A DNA stretch of 11,831 nt from Candidatus Kapaibacterium sp. (lineage in GTDB: Bacteria > Bacteroidota > Ignavibacteria > Palsa-1295). Shown piece after piece: positions 1 through 6,784 of this stretch. Numbering within the stretch: the first letter of the stretch is position 1; the number at the start of each line of letters is the position of its first letter. The translations under genes and the position numbers were made by a program. Below the pieces are notes generated by a model that was not told the DNA's origin, did not search any database, and was given only the letters and a program-made list of their open reading frames with translations. The stretch is from contig JANWLI010000140.1 of NCBI GenBank assembly GCA_025450975.1, positions 1-11,831 on the forward strand, read 5' to 3'.

Positions 1-94
1 ATGCGTCGACTCGTCTGGAAAGCTGGGTAGATTGCGCAGAGACAACGGCCGGGATAAAGGCCGCAGCGCAAACGATCGTACGAAAGAGGTGCAT
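1..94 (-). CDS. Partial CDS: start of an exported protein of unknown function
   Basis: Only the first 31 codons are in the window; the gene continues past position 1. The reading starts at ATG (complement of 92-94) and begins MHLFRTIVCAAAFIP, followed by AVVSAQSTQ. This is a textbook signal peptide: one Arg near the start, a hydrophobic core, and a VSA|Q signal-peptidase I site around residues 18-20. The mature part that is visible is too short to identify a family. No properly spaced Shine-Dalgarno is present (AGGA directly abuts the ATG), which is common in Bacteroidota. The gene is divergent from the 547..3294 gene, so its promoter should lie in 95-230; I found no convincing TAnnTTTG box there on this strand. 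The open frame plus signal peptide makes a real gene likely, but its function is unknown. Confidence 0.6.
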   Translation of the reverse strand, partial: MHLFRTIVCAAAFIPAVVSAQSTQLSRRVDA

Positions 95-226
95 TCCTAA
101 AGGGTATGTGTAGTATAGAGAACGCTTTTAAGGGGGGGAAGTTGCAGGTGGATACGGAAAACTTAGCAGCCGCGATAGTAGAGTTATATCTCCACACTGA
201 AGATCAAAAAAAAACTGCGGTTAAAA

Positions 227-258
227 TTTGGAAGTAGCAGAAAATTGTCTTACATTTG
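227..258 (+). promoter_or_regulatory. Bacteroidota-type promoter (TTTG-N20-TACATTTG)
   Basis: TTTG at 227-230 is followed after exactly 20 nt by TACATTTG at 251-258. This matches the established Bacteroidota primary sigma-factor consensus of a -33 TTTG, a 19-21 nt spacer and a -7 TAnnTTTG. Transcription would start near 264-266, giving a 5' leader of about 280 nt before the ATG at 547. Both boxes and the spacer fit, so this is the best promoter in the window. Confidence 0.7.
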
Positions 259-264
259 TAAACG

Positions 265-546
265 CACTTATCAACCTCTACACGACAGAAGGTTCCTAAG
301 GAAGATAGTGACCTTAACAGACACGATCATTACAGCAAAAAGGGTCTGTACTATGAATTTCTAAAAAGGGAAGTTTTTTAAAACAGGCTTTAAAAAAGTT
401 TGGGGGCAGCTTGCGCTTACCCCCAATTATACCTAAGGTGGAAACACCTTCCGGTAACCGGAGGATGTATCCTGTCCTTTCAGACGGTACAGCGGTACAA
501 CCTTCGGATATCGGGATTTATCTCACATAATCATGGAGAAAAACCC
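265..546 (+). promoter_or_regulatory. Long structured 5' leader of the repeat-protein gene
   Basis: The leader, from the inferred start site to the ATG, holds several stems. ACAGAC 317-322 pairs with GTCTGT 344-349. TTGGGGG 400-406 pairs with CCCCCAA 420-426, with AGC/GCT pairing inside its loop. Then three hairpins follow with no linker: AAGGTG 435-440 with CACCTT 445-450 closed by a GAAA tetraloop; CCGG 451-454 with CCGG 458-461; AGGA 462-465 with TCCT 470-473. The second can instead extend to 7 bp by taking CTT (448-450) and AGG (462-464) from its neighbours, so alternative folds exist. I do not recognise a known riboswitch class. The translation site follows, with GGAG at 535-538 eight nt before the ATG. 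Confidence 0.45.
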
Positions 547-3294
547 ATGCATCCGAAGTCAAACTCGTTGCGGGATGTAACCCGTAACTTCGCATTCGTT
601 CTCGTCTTGATCGGCTTGAGCCTTTCGGGTTCGCAGGTCAGGGCACAGCAGTATACTATGTCGTATCAAGGCACGCTGACACAGAATGAGTCTCCGGTCT
701 CGGACGGCCTACACCAACTCACGGTGACGCTCTACAGCGACCCATTCGGTAATGAAACTCTCTGGACTGACACTTACACAACAGAAGTGAAAAATGGTAT
801 CTTCAATCTTCAACTCGGCTCCGGCAAATCGCTCCCGGATTCGAAGACCCTCGACCGCGCAGTTTGGGTTGGGGTCTCTGTCTATGGCACAGCAGAAATG
901 CGGCCAATGACGAAGTTGGGAGTGGTGCCGATCGCGCTGAATGTGGCGGATAAATCCATCACTGCAGTGAAAATTAGTGATGAGCTTATGTCTACAATTG
1001 TGGGAAGTAGAGTGCAAAAACCCCAAAACGATGCTGATGATTGGACCATCGGGGGTGATCCAATTACTTCGACTCAGACACCAACGCTAGGAACAACCTC
1101 GGGGAGTGCCTCGGGGAAAACGAACTGGAAAATCATCGTCAATAGTCAGGATGTACTCCGATTCCAAGAGGACGGCACAAATACACCAAATATTATTGGT
1201 GGTAGCGGCGGCAATTCCATTACTAGTGGTTTAAAAGGAGCTGTTATCGCCGGCGGTGGAACAGCGGGCGGTGGGTCAAATGCAATCTTTAGCGACTACT
1301 CTTTTATTGGCGGAGGAAACGGCGGGAACACTATTCGGTCCGTAGGCGGTGTGATTGGTGGAGGCAGCAACATTCAAATCGAAGAAAATTCGGATTGGTC
1401 TATAGTTGTTGGAGGTTATGATAATAACTTACTTGAAGATGCAGAATACAGTATAATAGGCGGAGGGCACAATAATGGACTCGGTACTACAACGAGTGTA
1501 GACTGTTCCAACTCCGGTATATTTAGTGGTGAAGGAAACAACGTAATGGATCATCATAGTGTAGTCGCCGGTGGATATAACAATGACATTTGGGATGGTG
1601 CGCCCCATTCTTTTATTGGAGGAGGGTATGCCAATGGTATTTACGATGAAAGAGCTACAATAGCTGGCGGCGAAGATAATAGGATAGAAGCATCGTCCGA
1701 ACTTTCATTCATTGGCGGTGGTCGCTCAAACAAGATCGAATCTCCACTCAGCGCAATTGCCGGAGGCGATACGAACAACATCAAGACATCTTCGACGCAA
1801 TCATTTATCGGTGGTGGACATAGAAATGTTATTTATTCCCCTCTTGCTGTGATTGGTGGAGGTGATACAAATACGATCCACACATCTTCGGAGAAGTCAA
1901 TTATCGGCGGGGGTGAGTTAAACTACATTGAAGCTAGTCACTCTGTGCTTGGAGGGGGATATAAAAATAGAATTTCGGATGAGACGCTCTGTGTCCTTGG
2001 CGGTGGATTTAATAATTTTATATCTGCTACTGAAGGAGCTATCGTTGGAGGAGATTCGAATCAAATCCTACTTAACGGAGCTTTCGGAAGTTTCCTAGGT
2101 GGCGGAAAGCGCAATACTATATATAACGCTCGTCTGGGCACTCTTGGTGGCGGAGAATATAACCGGCTGATTGATCCGGCAATTATTGATCCCACCCGCG
2201 CACTATACCCAGCACAGACTCATTCGTTCATCGGAGGTGGAAACCGCAATACTATTTGGCCCTCCTACGGTACAATTGGAGGTGGCGATACGAATACAAT
2301 TCACCTTTTATCTCCTTACGGAACAATCGGTGGTGGATTTCTTAACTTGATTGACACCAGTTCGCCCTATGGCTTCATTGGTGGAGGAAAACAGAACAGC
2401 ATATGGGAGTCTAGTACTTCAGTGATTGCCGGAGGAGAAGATAACTCTATTTATCCAGGTGGTTCTGGTGAAAGCATTAGCCATAATTTAATTGGCGGTG
2501 GAATTGAGAATCAAATATTTTTAGGCAGTTTTTCAAGCATCCTCGGCGGTGAGAGTAACACCGTGACAGGCATTCACTCCAACATTTCTGGCGGGAAATC
2601 GAACTTCGTCTCCGGAGGTGACTTTTCTGTCATTGGTGGAGGTGAAGGGAACAGTGTTAGTAACGTAATAGACGGTAGCCACATGACTATACCGGGTGGT
2701 GATGGATTGTATTCTGAGAGCTATGCACAAACCGTAATGGGAAGATTCAACCTCTGGAAGGGCAGCAGTGTCAAGGACCTTATAACCCCAGGTGCCGGGA
2801 TTGTTCCGACTGATCCTTTAGTCATTGTCGGCAATGGCAACAGTGAACTTTCCCCTTCAAATGCGTTCGAAGTCTCCAACAATGGTCATTCGATAGTATT
2901 CCACGACAATACATCTGGAGTTGCTGCAATTGAAGGAGGGACATATCAAGACAATGTCATTTATGGCTGGGGCATAGTTACTGGTGGGGCGTTAACGACG
3001 GGGTTTGGTATTTCAAGCGTAACTAATCCAGCTCCAGGAAGGTATGTCATTACACTGACAACTAACGACGCCACAAATACTCCAAATGCTTTAACCTCTG
3101 CTGCAATTACAGTCACTCCGACTACAAATAGTTATCTTGAATCTAAGCCTCCTTGCGGTGTAACCGTTTATACCACTCCAATAACTGTCGGTGGCGCTGT
3201 TGCAACATTTATGGTTAAAATTGTGCAGGGAAGTGTGACGGCTTGTGACTGGTTCGATTCCGATTTTATGTTCCATGTGACTGGAAGACCATAA
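547..3294 (+). CDS. Secreted GGGxxNxI repeat protein (beta-solenoid/fibre-like)
   Basis: This 915-residue protein is probably a large extracellular or surface fibre-like protein; its exact function is unknown. The start is ATG 547, not the in-frame TTG at 400, because GGAG sits 8 nt upstream and a signal peptide follows (Arg-rich n-region, hydrophobic core at 15-28, cut near VRAQ|Q). Residues about 35-145 form a domain often seen at the start of Bacteroidota surface proteins (YTMSYQGTLT, then LWTDTYT, NGIFNLQLG, VVPIALN). Residues about 215-728 are some 30 repeats of 14-22 residues around S-x-I-x-GGG-x-x-N-x-I. Residues about 729-790 (VMGRFN, VIVGNGNSE, NAFEVSNNG) resemble the region after the head repeats in trimeric fibre proteins. 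The last 120 residues end in DSDFMFHVTGRP and contain two Cys. There is no YadA-type membrane anchor and no T9SS sorting domain, so the export route past the inner membrane is unclear. Codon use is more A+T rich than in neighbouring genes. Confidence 0.85.
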   Translation: MHPKSNSLRDVTRNFAFVLVLIGLSLSGSQVRAQQYTMSYQGTLTQNESPVSDGLHQLTVTLYSDPFGNETLWTDTYTTEVKNGIFNLQLGSGKSLPDSKTLDRAVWVGVSVYGTAEMRPMTKLGVVPIALNVADKSITAVKISDELMSTIVGSRVQKPQNDADDWTIGGDPITSTQTPTLGTTSGSASGKTNWKIIVNSQDVLRFQEDGTNTPNIIGGSGGNSITSGLKGAVIAGGGTAGGGSNAIFSDYSFIGGGNGGNTIRSVGGVIGGGSNIQIEENSDWSIVVGGYDNNLLEDAEYSIIGGGHNNGLGTTTSVDCSNSGIFSGEGNNVMDHHSVVAGGYNNDIWDGAPHSFIGGGYANGIYDERATIAGGEDNRIEASSELSFIGGGRSNKIESPLSAIAGGDTNNIKTSSTQSFIGGGHRNVIYSPLAVIGGGDTNTIHTSSEKSIIGGGELNYIEASHSVLGGGYKNRISDETLCVLGGGFNNFISATEGAIVGGDSNQILLNGAFGSFLGGGKRNTIYNARLGTLGGGEYNRLIDPAIIDPTRALYPAQTHSFIGGGNRNTIWPSYGTIGGGDTNTIHLLSPYGTIGGGFLNLIDTSSPYGFIGGGKQNSIWESSTSVIAGGEDNSIYPGGSGESISHNLIGGGIENQIFLGSFSSILGGESNTVTGIHSNISGGKSNFVSGGDFSVIGGGEGNSVSNVIDGSHMTIPGGDGLYSESYAQTVMGRFNLWKGSSVKDLITPGAGIVPTDPLVIVGNGNSELSPSNAFEVSNNGHSIVFHDNTSGVAAIEGGTYQDNVIYGWGIVTGGALTTGFGISSVTNPAPGRYVITLTTNDATNTPNALTSAAITVTPTTNSYLESKPPCGVTVYTTPITVGGAVATFMVKIVQGSVTACDWFDSDFMFHVTGRP
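1189..2730 (+). repeat. About 30 protein-level GGGxxNxI repeats
   Basis: At the protein level about 30 units run from residue 215 to 728 of the repeat protein, each with a hydrophobic-x-GGG turn followed by an invariant-looking Asn and a hydrophobic residue. Typical units are SFIGGGRSNKIESPL and AVIGGGDTNTIHTSSEK. From 1558 to 1941, eight consecutive units alternate strictly between 17 and 15 residues, giving a 32-residue super-repeat. At the DNA level the units have diverged, so the array looks old rather than freshly amplified. The spacing and the glycine turns suggest a beta-solenoid or beta-roll; this is inference from pattern. Confidence 0.85.
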
Positions 3295-3317
3295 TTTAAC
3301 AGTCTAGAGAGAGTTCA

Positions 3318-3341
3318 AAGTCCGTCAGAAATGGCGGACTT
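3318..3341 (+). terminator. Probable intrinsic terminator after the repeat-protein gene
   Basis: AAGTCCGTC (3318-3326) pairs with GGCGGACTT (3333-3341), including one G-T wobble, around a 6-nt loop. It begins 24 nt after the stop codon. The following tract is only moderately T-rich (CCAATTTTAT), so termination may be partial. Confidence 0.5.
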
Positions 3342-3431
3342 CCAATTTTATGGCAGTTTTTGGCTAATTTCCAGCAACTTTTTCAAGACTTAGGGGTTAC
3401 CTACATATTCACATTAACTGTTTCGACACGC

Positions 3432-4619
3432 ATGAAAACTTTGTTATCGCTTTGTATTGGTATGACGATGCTTTGGGCGGGTACGACATTCGCCACGAAG
3501 ATCAAATACGGTAAAACCGAGGTACTGAAGCCCTCTATTGGCAAGGTAGCTCGTGCTCCGTTTAACGAGGTACCAAAGACCATCAAGTTTGGTACAAAGG
3601 ATCCGCAAGCCGGCCTTAAGCAGAACCTTTCGTATTTCGATGCAGCATCAATCGAAGAGGGACATTATTTTCCGCTCATCACGCCGCGTGGACCGCTTGT
3701 CGATGAGAACGGCGATCCGATCATTAGTAATAACGGTGCCGGTTCAGAGTTTCATATTGTCGGATATTCAACGCGCTTTACGACAACGCTCGTGAATCCA
3801 AAGCTCGACAGCGTTAAGGTATGGTTCTTTGTCGACAGCATGGAAGATGTCGCTAATAATGCTCTCGAAGTAGGCGTAGTAAAGCAAAGATTCGTCGAGC
3901 ACGCCGACGGTATCGAGCGCCAACATCCCGATCTCGGTGATGCCGGCTCGATTGGTGCCACTTATTCGCAGAACCACAAGCAGATTCGCAGAAACATTAT
4001 CGCAAGTAAGATCGGCACCGGGGAATTGGTTGAACATAAAGTTTCATTCGTGGGGTTAGCGCTTCCAGAGCCGGATTTCTGTGCCTACATCAATTCACGC
4101 CTCCGCCTTTCTGAGACAGAGACCGTCACGAATGCCATCACGGTCATTGGCGATTCGATCAACATCGAATCGATCGGCGATCTCGATCCTGAAGTCTTTA
4201 GAAATCACAATATTGCTCTTGATGCTGAAGCAGCATACTATACGACCCAGTATAACCTGTATGGTGACGAGAATGCAGGCGAAGTGTATGCACCTGCAAT
4301 GCAGATGATCGCGTATGTCCGTGACCCAACAGCAGCTGTCGAAGATATCGATCTCGAGGGCGATGCATTGGCGCAGAACTACCCGAATCCGGTCGGCCCG
4401 ACAACAAACATTGCCTTCTCGCTTACGAATGCCGGCCAGGCTTCGTTGAAGGTCTATGACATTCTTGGTAATGAAGTAGCAACCGTATTCGACGGTTACC
4501 GTGCATCAGGTAAGCAGGAAGTAGCATTCGATGCTTCGAAGCTTACGACTGGCACGTACTACTACACGTTTAAGAGCGGCGCATTCACCGCGACAAAGCG
4601 TATGACGGTTACTCAGTAA
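3432..4619 (+). CDS. T9SS cargo protein with type A sorting domain, function unknown
   Basis: This 395-residue protein is predicted to cross the inner membrane by a Sec signal and the outer membrane by the type IX secretion system. ATG 3432 is chosen over an in-frame TTG at 3360 because it starts directly at the signal peptide (MKTLLSLCIGMTMLWAG, cut near FA|T). No Shine-Dalgarno is visible. Residues about 311-395 are a clear type A C-terminal sorting domain: NYPNP at 316-320, then LKVYDILGNEVATV, LTTGTYYYTF and a basic end TKRMTVTQ. The middle 285 residues carry no motif I can name; they look beta-rich and have a single Cys in the mature chain (FCAYINSR). The gene is flanked by terminators on both sides and so is probably transcribed alone. 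The sorting domain says how it is exported, not what it does. Confidence 0.85.
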   Translation: MKTLLSLCIGMTMLWAGTTFATKIKYGKTEVLKPSIGKVARAPFNEVPKTIKFGTKDPQAGLKQNLSYFDAASIEEGHYFPLITPRGPLVDENGDPIISNNGAGSEFHIVGYSTRFTTTLVNPKLDSVKVWFFVDSMEDVANNALEVGVVKQRFVEHADGIERQHPDLGDAGSIGATYSQNHKQIRRNIIASKIGTGELVEHKVSFVGLALPEPDFCAYINSRLRLSETETVTNAITVIGDSINIESIGDLDPEVFRNHNIALDAEAAYYTTQYNLYGDENAGEVYAPAMQMIAYVRDPTAAVEDIDLEGDALAQNYPNPVGPTTNIAFSLTNAGQASLKVYDILGNEVATVFDGYRASGKQEVAFDASKLTTGTYYYTFKSGAFTATKRMTVTQ

Positions 4620-4631
4620 TTGTCAGAACTT

Positions 4632-4663
4632 GGATTCGTCGGATTTGACGGATTCATTGGATT
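4632..4663 (+). repeat. 9-bp tandem repeat array, GGATTnnnn x4
   Basis: GGATT occurs at 4632, 4641, 4650 and 4659, an exact 9-nt period, with variable 4-nt fillers (CGTC, TGAC, CATT). The array starts 13 nt after a stop codon and ends just before the terminator stem. Its reverse complement matches the array at 4753-4784 at 25 of 32 positions. Confidence 0.75.
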
Positions 4664-4666
4664 ATT

Positions 4667-4691
4667 AAGGCAGCCTATGGCTGCCTTTTTT
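4667..4691 (+). terminator. Strong intrinsic terminator after the T9SS cargo gene
   Basis: AAGGCAGCC (4667-4675) pairs perfectly with GGCTGCCTT (4679-4687) around a TAT loop, followed by an unbroken T-run to 4691. This is a classic factor-independent terminator and separates the 3432..4619 gene from speB. Confidence 0.9.
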
Positions 4692-4735
4692 ATTGCATAT
4701 TGTCAAGCTGATGTACAATCATCGTAGACATTAGG

Positions 4736-4743
4736 TAATTTTG
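4736..4743 (+). promoter_or_regulatory. Putative speB -7 promoter box TAATTTTG
   Basis: TAATTTTG fits the Bacteroidota -7 consensus TAnnTTTG exactly. No good TTTG is found 19-21 nt upstream, so support rests on one box. It lies between the upstream terminator and speB, where a promoter is needed. Transcription would begin around 4750, placing the 9-bp repeats at 4754-4785 in the 5' untranslated region. Confidence 0.45.
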
Positions 4744-4753
4744 CATTGTGATT

Positions 4754-4785
4754 ATCCCATCAATCCCCTAAATCCCACGAATCCC
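4754..4785 (+). repeat. 9-bp tandem repeat array, ATCCCnnnn x4 (inverted partner)
   Basis: ATCCC occurs at 4754, 4763, 4772 and 4781, again with an exact 9-nt period, and most copies are AATCCC. The array ends 10 nt before the speB start codon, so it occupies the place where a ribosome-binding site would be. It is the imperfect inverted copy of the array at 4632-4663. Confidence 0.75.
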
Positions 4786-4795
4786 AGTTCAGACT

Positions 4796-5704
4796 ATGGC
4801 TGTTAAAGTGTTACCGACATCGCAAAACTTCCTGGCACTTCCGGCAGAGAACTCCTCGCATGCCGGAAGTGAGATCGTCATTATCTCCGCTCCCTACGAA
4901 AAGACGACAAGCTACGGAGGAGGGACTGCAAAGGCACCGCAAGCTATTATTAAAAGCTCACAATTCGTTGAATTCTTTGACGATGAGTTTTTCCGTGAAC
5001 TCTGTTTCGAGCGGGGAATCGCCACACTGCCGCCGATCTCGTTTGGCAATCTGAGCGGCAAGAAGGCGCTTGATAAGCTCGACAAGGCTATCCTTGCTGA
5101 GATCATGGCCGATAAGTTTGTCGTCACCCTTGGGGGCGAGCATTCGATCAGTTCTGCGACGATCTCAGCTCACTACGATGCCTATCCGGAGATGTCCATC
5201 CTCCACTTCGACGCTCACAGCGACTTGCGCATGGAGTATTCAGGTACCCGCTACAGTCATGCCTCGTTCATGGCCCGAGTATGGGATGATGTCGGCTTTA
5301 ACATGAAGCGGCTTGTACAGGTTGGAATTAGGGCGCAATGCAGGGAAGAGCACGACTTTATCAACGAGCACGGGGTCAATACGTTTTACGCCACATCCAT
5401 CCGGCGTGGCGGCCATGGGAAGAACTGGCAGCAAAGCGTCGTTAATGCGCTCCCAACGGACGAAGTCTATATCACCTTTGATGTCGATTACTTCGATCCG
5501 GCCATTATGCCTACAACGGGCACACCCGAGCCGGACGGCTTCCTCTGGAATGAGACGATGGAGATCTTCCGCGAATTACGTCAGGCAAAGAAGAAGATCA
5601 TCGGGTTTGATGTCGTCGAATTAAGTCCGGATCCAAAGCAGCAGCATGCGACGTATATGGTCGCGAAGCTGATCTACCGTATGCTGAATTTTGCCTTTGA
5701 TTAG
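4796..5704 (+). CDS. speB: Agmatinase / ureohydrolase family protein
   Basis: This 302-residue cytosolic enzyme of the arginase/agmatinase fold hydrolyses a guanidino group to give urea; agmatine to putrescine is the likely reaction. All binuclear-manganese motifs are present: GGEHSIS (His116), FDAHSD (Asp139, His141, Asp143) and FDVDYFDP (Asp229, Asp231). His155 in YSHASF and Glu275 in VELSP match the catalytic and guanidinium-binding positions. The stretch TTGTPEPDG is typical of agmatinases. Length is normal for the family. The ATG at 4796 has no Shine-Dalgarno and is preceded by a 9-bp repeat array. No arginine decarboxylase or other polyamine gene is adjacent, so the substrate is inferred from the family; guanidinobutyrase or another ureohydrolase activity is possible. 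Its TAG stop overlaps the dppD stop on the other strand. Confidence 0.85.
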   Translation: MAVKVLPTSQNFLALPAENSSHAGSEIVIISAPYEKTTSYGGGTAKAPQAIIKSSQFVEFFDDEFFRELCFERGIATLPPISFGNLSGKKALDKLDKAILAEIMADKFVVTLGGEHSISSATISAHYDAYPEMSILHFDAHSDLRMEYSGTRYSHASFMARVWDDVGFNMKRLVQVGIRAQCREEHDFINEHGVNTFYATSIRRGGHGKNWQQSVVNALPTDEVYITFDVDYFDPAIMPTTGTPEPDGFLWNETMEIFRELRQAKKKIIGFDVVELSPDPKQQHATYMVAKLIYRMLNFAFD

Positions 5705-6705
5705 TTAGCTTCTACGAGATGTTCAGGTCTGCGGACTTTAACTTCGTCCCAATGGTGACAGGCGACGAAATGTCCGGTCTCTACTTCCTTGAGCGCCGGC
5801 TCTTCGGCTAAGCACGTCGGCGTCGCGTATGGGCAGCGGGAAGCAAAATTGCAGCCGACGGGGTAGGCAGTCGGCACCGGCACGGTCCCTTCGATCGTCA
5901 TCAGGCGATCGCTTTCAATATGAAGCTTTGGGATGGATCCCAGCAGCCCGACGGTGTACGGGTGCAGTGGATTGAAGTAGATCTCATTGACTGCCGAGTA
6001 CTCGACAATGTGCGATGCGTACATGACGGCGACACGGTCGGCCGTCTCAGCGATAACACCAAGATCGTGGGTGATCAGGATCACGCCCATGCCAAGGGTT
6101 TGCTGAAGCTCGTTGATGAGTTCCAGGATCTGGGCCTGTACGGTTACGTCAAGTGCCGTTGTCGGCTCATCGGCGATGAGCACAGATGGATTACAGGAAA
6201 GCGCGATGGCGATCATGACGCGCTGGCGCATACCGCCGGAGAGTTGGTGCGGATACTCTTTGTAGCGCTGCTCCGGAGCGGGGATTCCTACTTTACGCAG
6301 CATCTCGATCGCGCGGTTCTTCGCTTCTTCCTTTGATACTTTCTGGTGAAGCAGGATCGACTCTTCGATCTGGTTGCCGACCGTAAAGACGGGGTTGAGC
6401 GACGTCATCGGCTCCTGGAAGATCATACCGATCTTGTTGCCGCGGATGGCGCGCATGTCATCTTCGGGAAGCTTGAGCAGATCTACGCCGTCAAACAGGA
6501 TCTCACCGCCTACGATACGCCCGGGAGGCATCGGGATCAGACGCATGATCGAGAGCGCCGTGACGGACTTACCGCAGCCCGATTCGCCGACGACGCCGAG
6601 CGTCTCTTTGCGATTGACGGTGTAGCTAACGTCATCGACCGACTTGGCAACGCCGTCATCGGTGAAGAAATACGTCCTGAGATTTTTTACTTCGAGTAAT
6701 GCCAT
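5701..6705 (-). CDS. dppD: Dipeptide/oligopeptide ABC transporter ATPase
   Basis: This 334-residue protein is the cytoplasmic ATP-hydrolysing subunit of a peptide importer. It has the complete set of motifs: Walker A GESGCGKS at 40-47, Q-loop Gln97 in IFQEPMTSLNP, signature LSGGMRQ at 155-161, Walker B VLIADE at 175-180 and His213 in ITHD. The C-terminal oligopeptide-transporter domain is intact (HPYTVGLLGSIPKL, then IEGTVPVP) and carries four Cys at 285, 291, 298 and 316, the pattern linked with an iron-sulphur cluster in DppD/OppF-type ATPases. AAGGAAG directly precedes the ATG, closer than usual for a Shine-Dalgarno. It lies 114 nt after dppC in the same direction. No partner ATPase (dppF) follows, because the next gene is the convergent speB. 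Confidence 0.93.
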   Translation of the reverse strand: MALLEVKNLRTYFFTDDGVAKSVDDVSYTVNRKETLGVVGESGCGKSVTALSIMRLIPMPPGRIVGGEILFDGVDLLKLPEDDMRAIRGNKIGMIFQEPMTSLNPVFTVGNQIEESILLHQKVSKEEAKNRAIEMLRKVGIPAPEQRYKEYPHQLSGGMRQRVMIAIALSCNPSVLIADEPTTALDVTVQAQILELINELQQTLGMGVILITHDLGVIAETADRVAVMYASHIVEYSAVNEIYFNPLHPYTVGLLGSIPKLHIESDRLMTIEGTVPVPTAYPVGCNFASRCPYATPTCLAEEPALKEVETGHFVACHHWDEVKVRRPEHLVEAN

Positions 6706-6784
6706 CTTCCTTAGTAAATTAACGGTCTTGTATAACCCTAAAATCTTGTCAATTGTCTCTCGAACTTAGATGCCTTGTTATTAA

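Larger units (their letters stand above)
95..546. other. Divergent intergenic region with promoter and structured leader
   Basis: This 452-nt stretch separates two divergent genes for exported proteins. The left part (95-226) is A+T rich, with a run of seven G (132-138) and nine A (206-214); I see no gene in it. The middle holds the promoter at 227-258. The right part is the long leader of the 547..3294 gene, with the hairpins described separately. No open reading frame here has a credible start and ribosome-binding site; the only small frames are a few codons long. Confidence 0.6.

Noticed and set aside
400..546. Upstream TTG start extending the repeat protein by 49 residues
   Set aside because: The extension covers the hairpin-rich leader, precedes a proper signal peptide, and has no ribosome-binding site. 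ATG 547 has GGAG eight nt upstream.
547..3294. Trimeric autotransporter adhesin of the YadA type
   Set aside because: Head-like repeats are present but there is no C-terminal membrane-anchor barrel; the end domain is of a different, fibre-like type.
3360..3431. TTG start extending the T9SS cargo by 24 residues
   Set aside because: The ATG at 3432 begins directly with a signal peptide; the extension would put extra residues before it.
4632..4785. Possible CRISPR-like repeat
   Set aside because: Units are only 9 bp with 4-bp variable fillers and inverted halves; there are no spacers or cas genes.
5920..6699. Two plus-strand open frames of 138 and 117 residues
   Set aside because: They are antisense shadows of the intact dppD ATPase and match no recognisable family.
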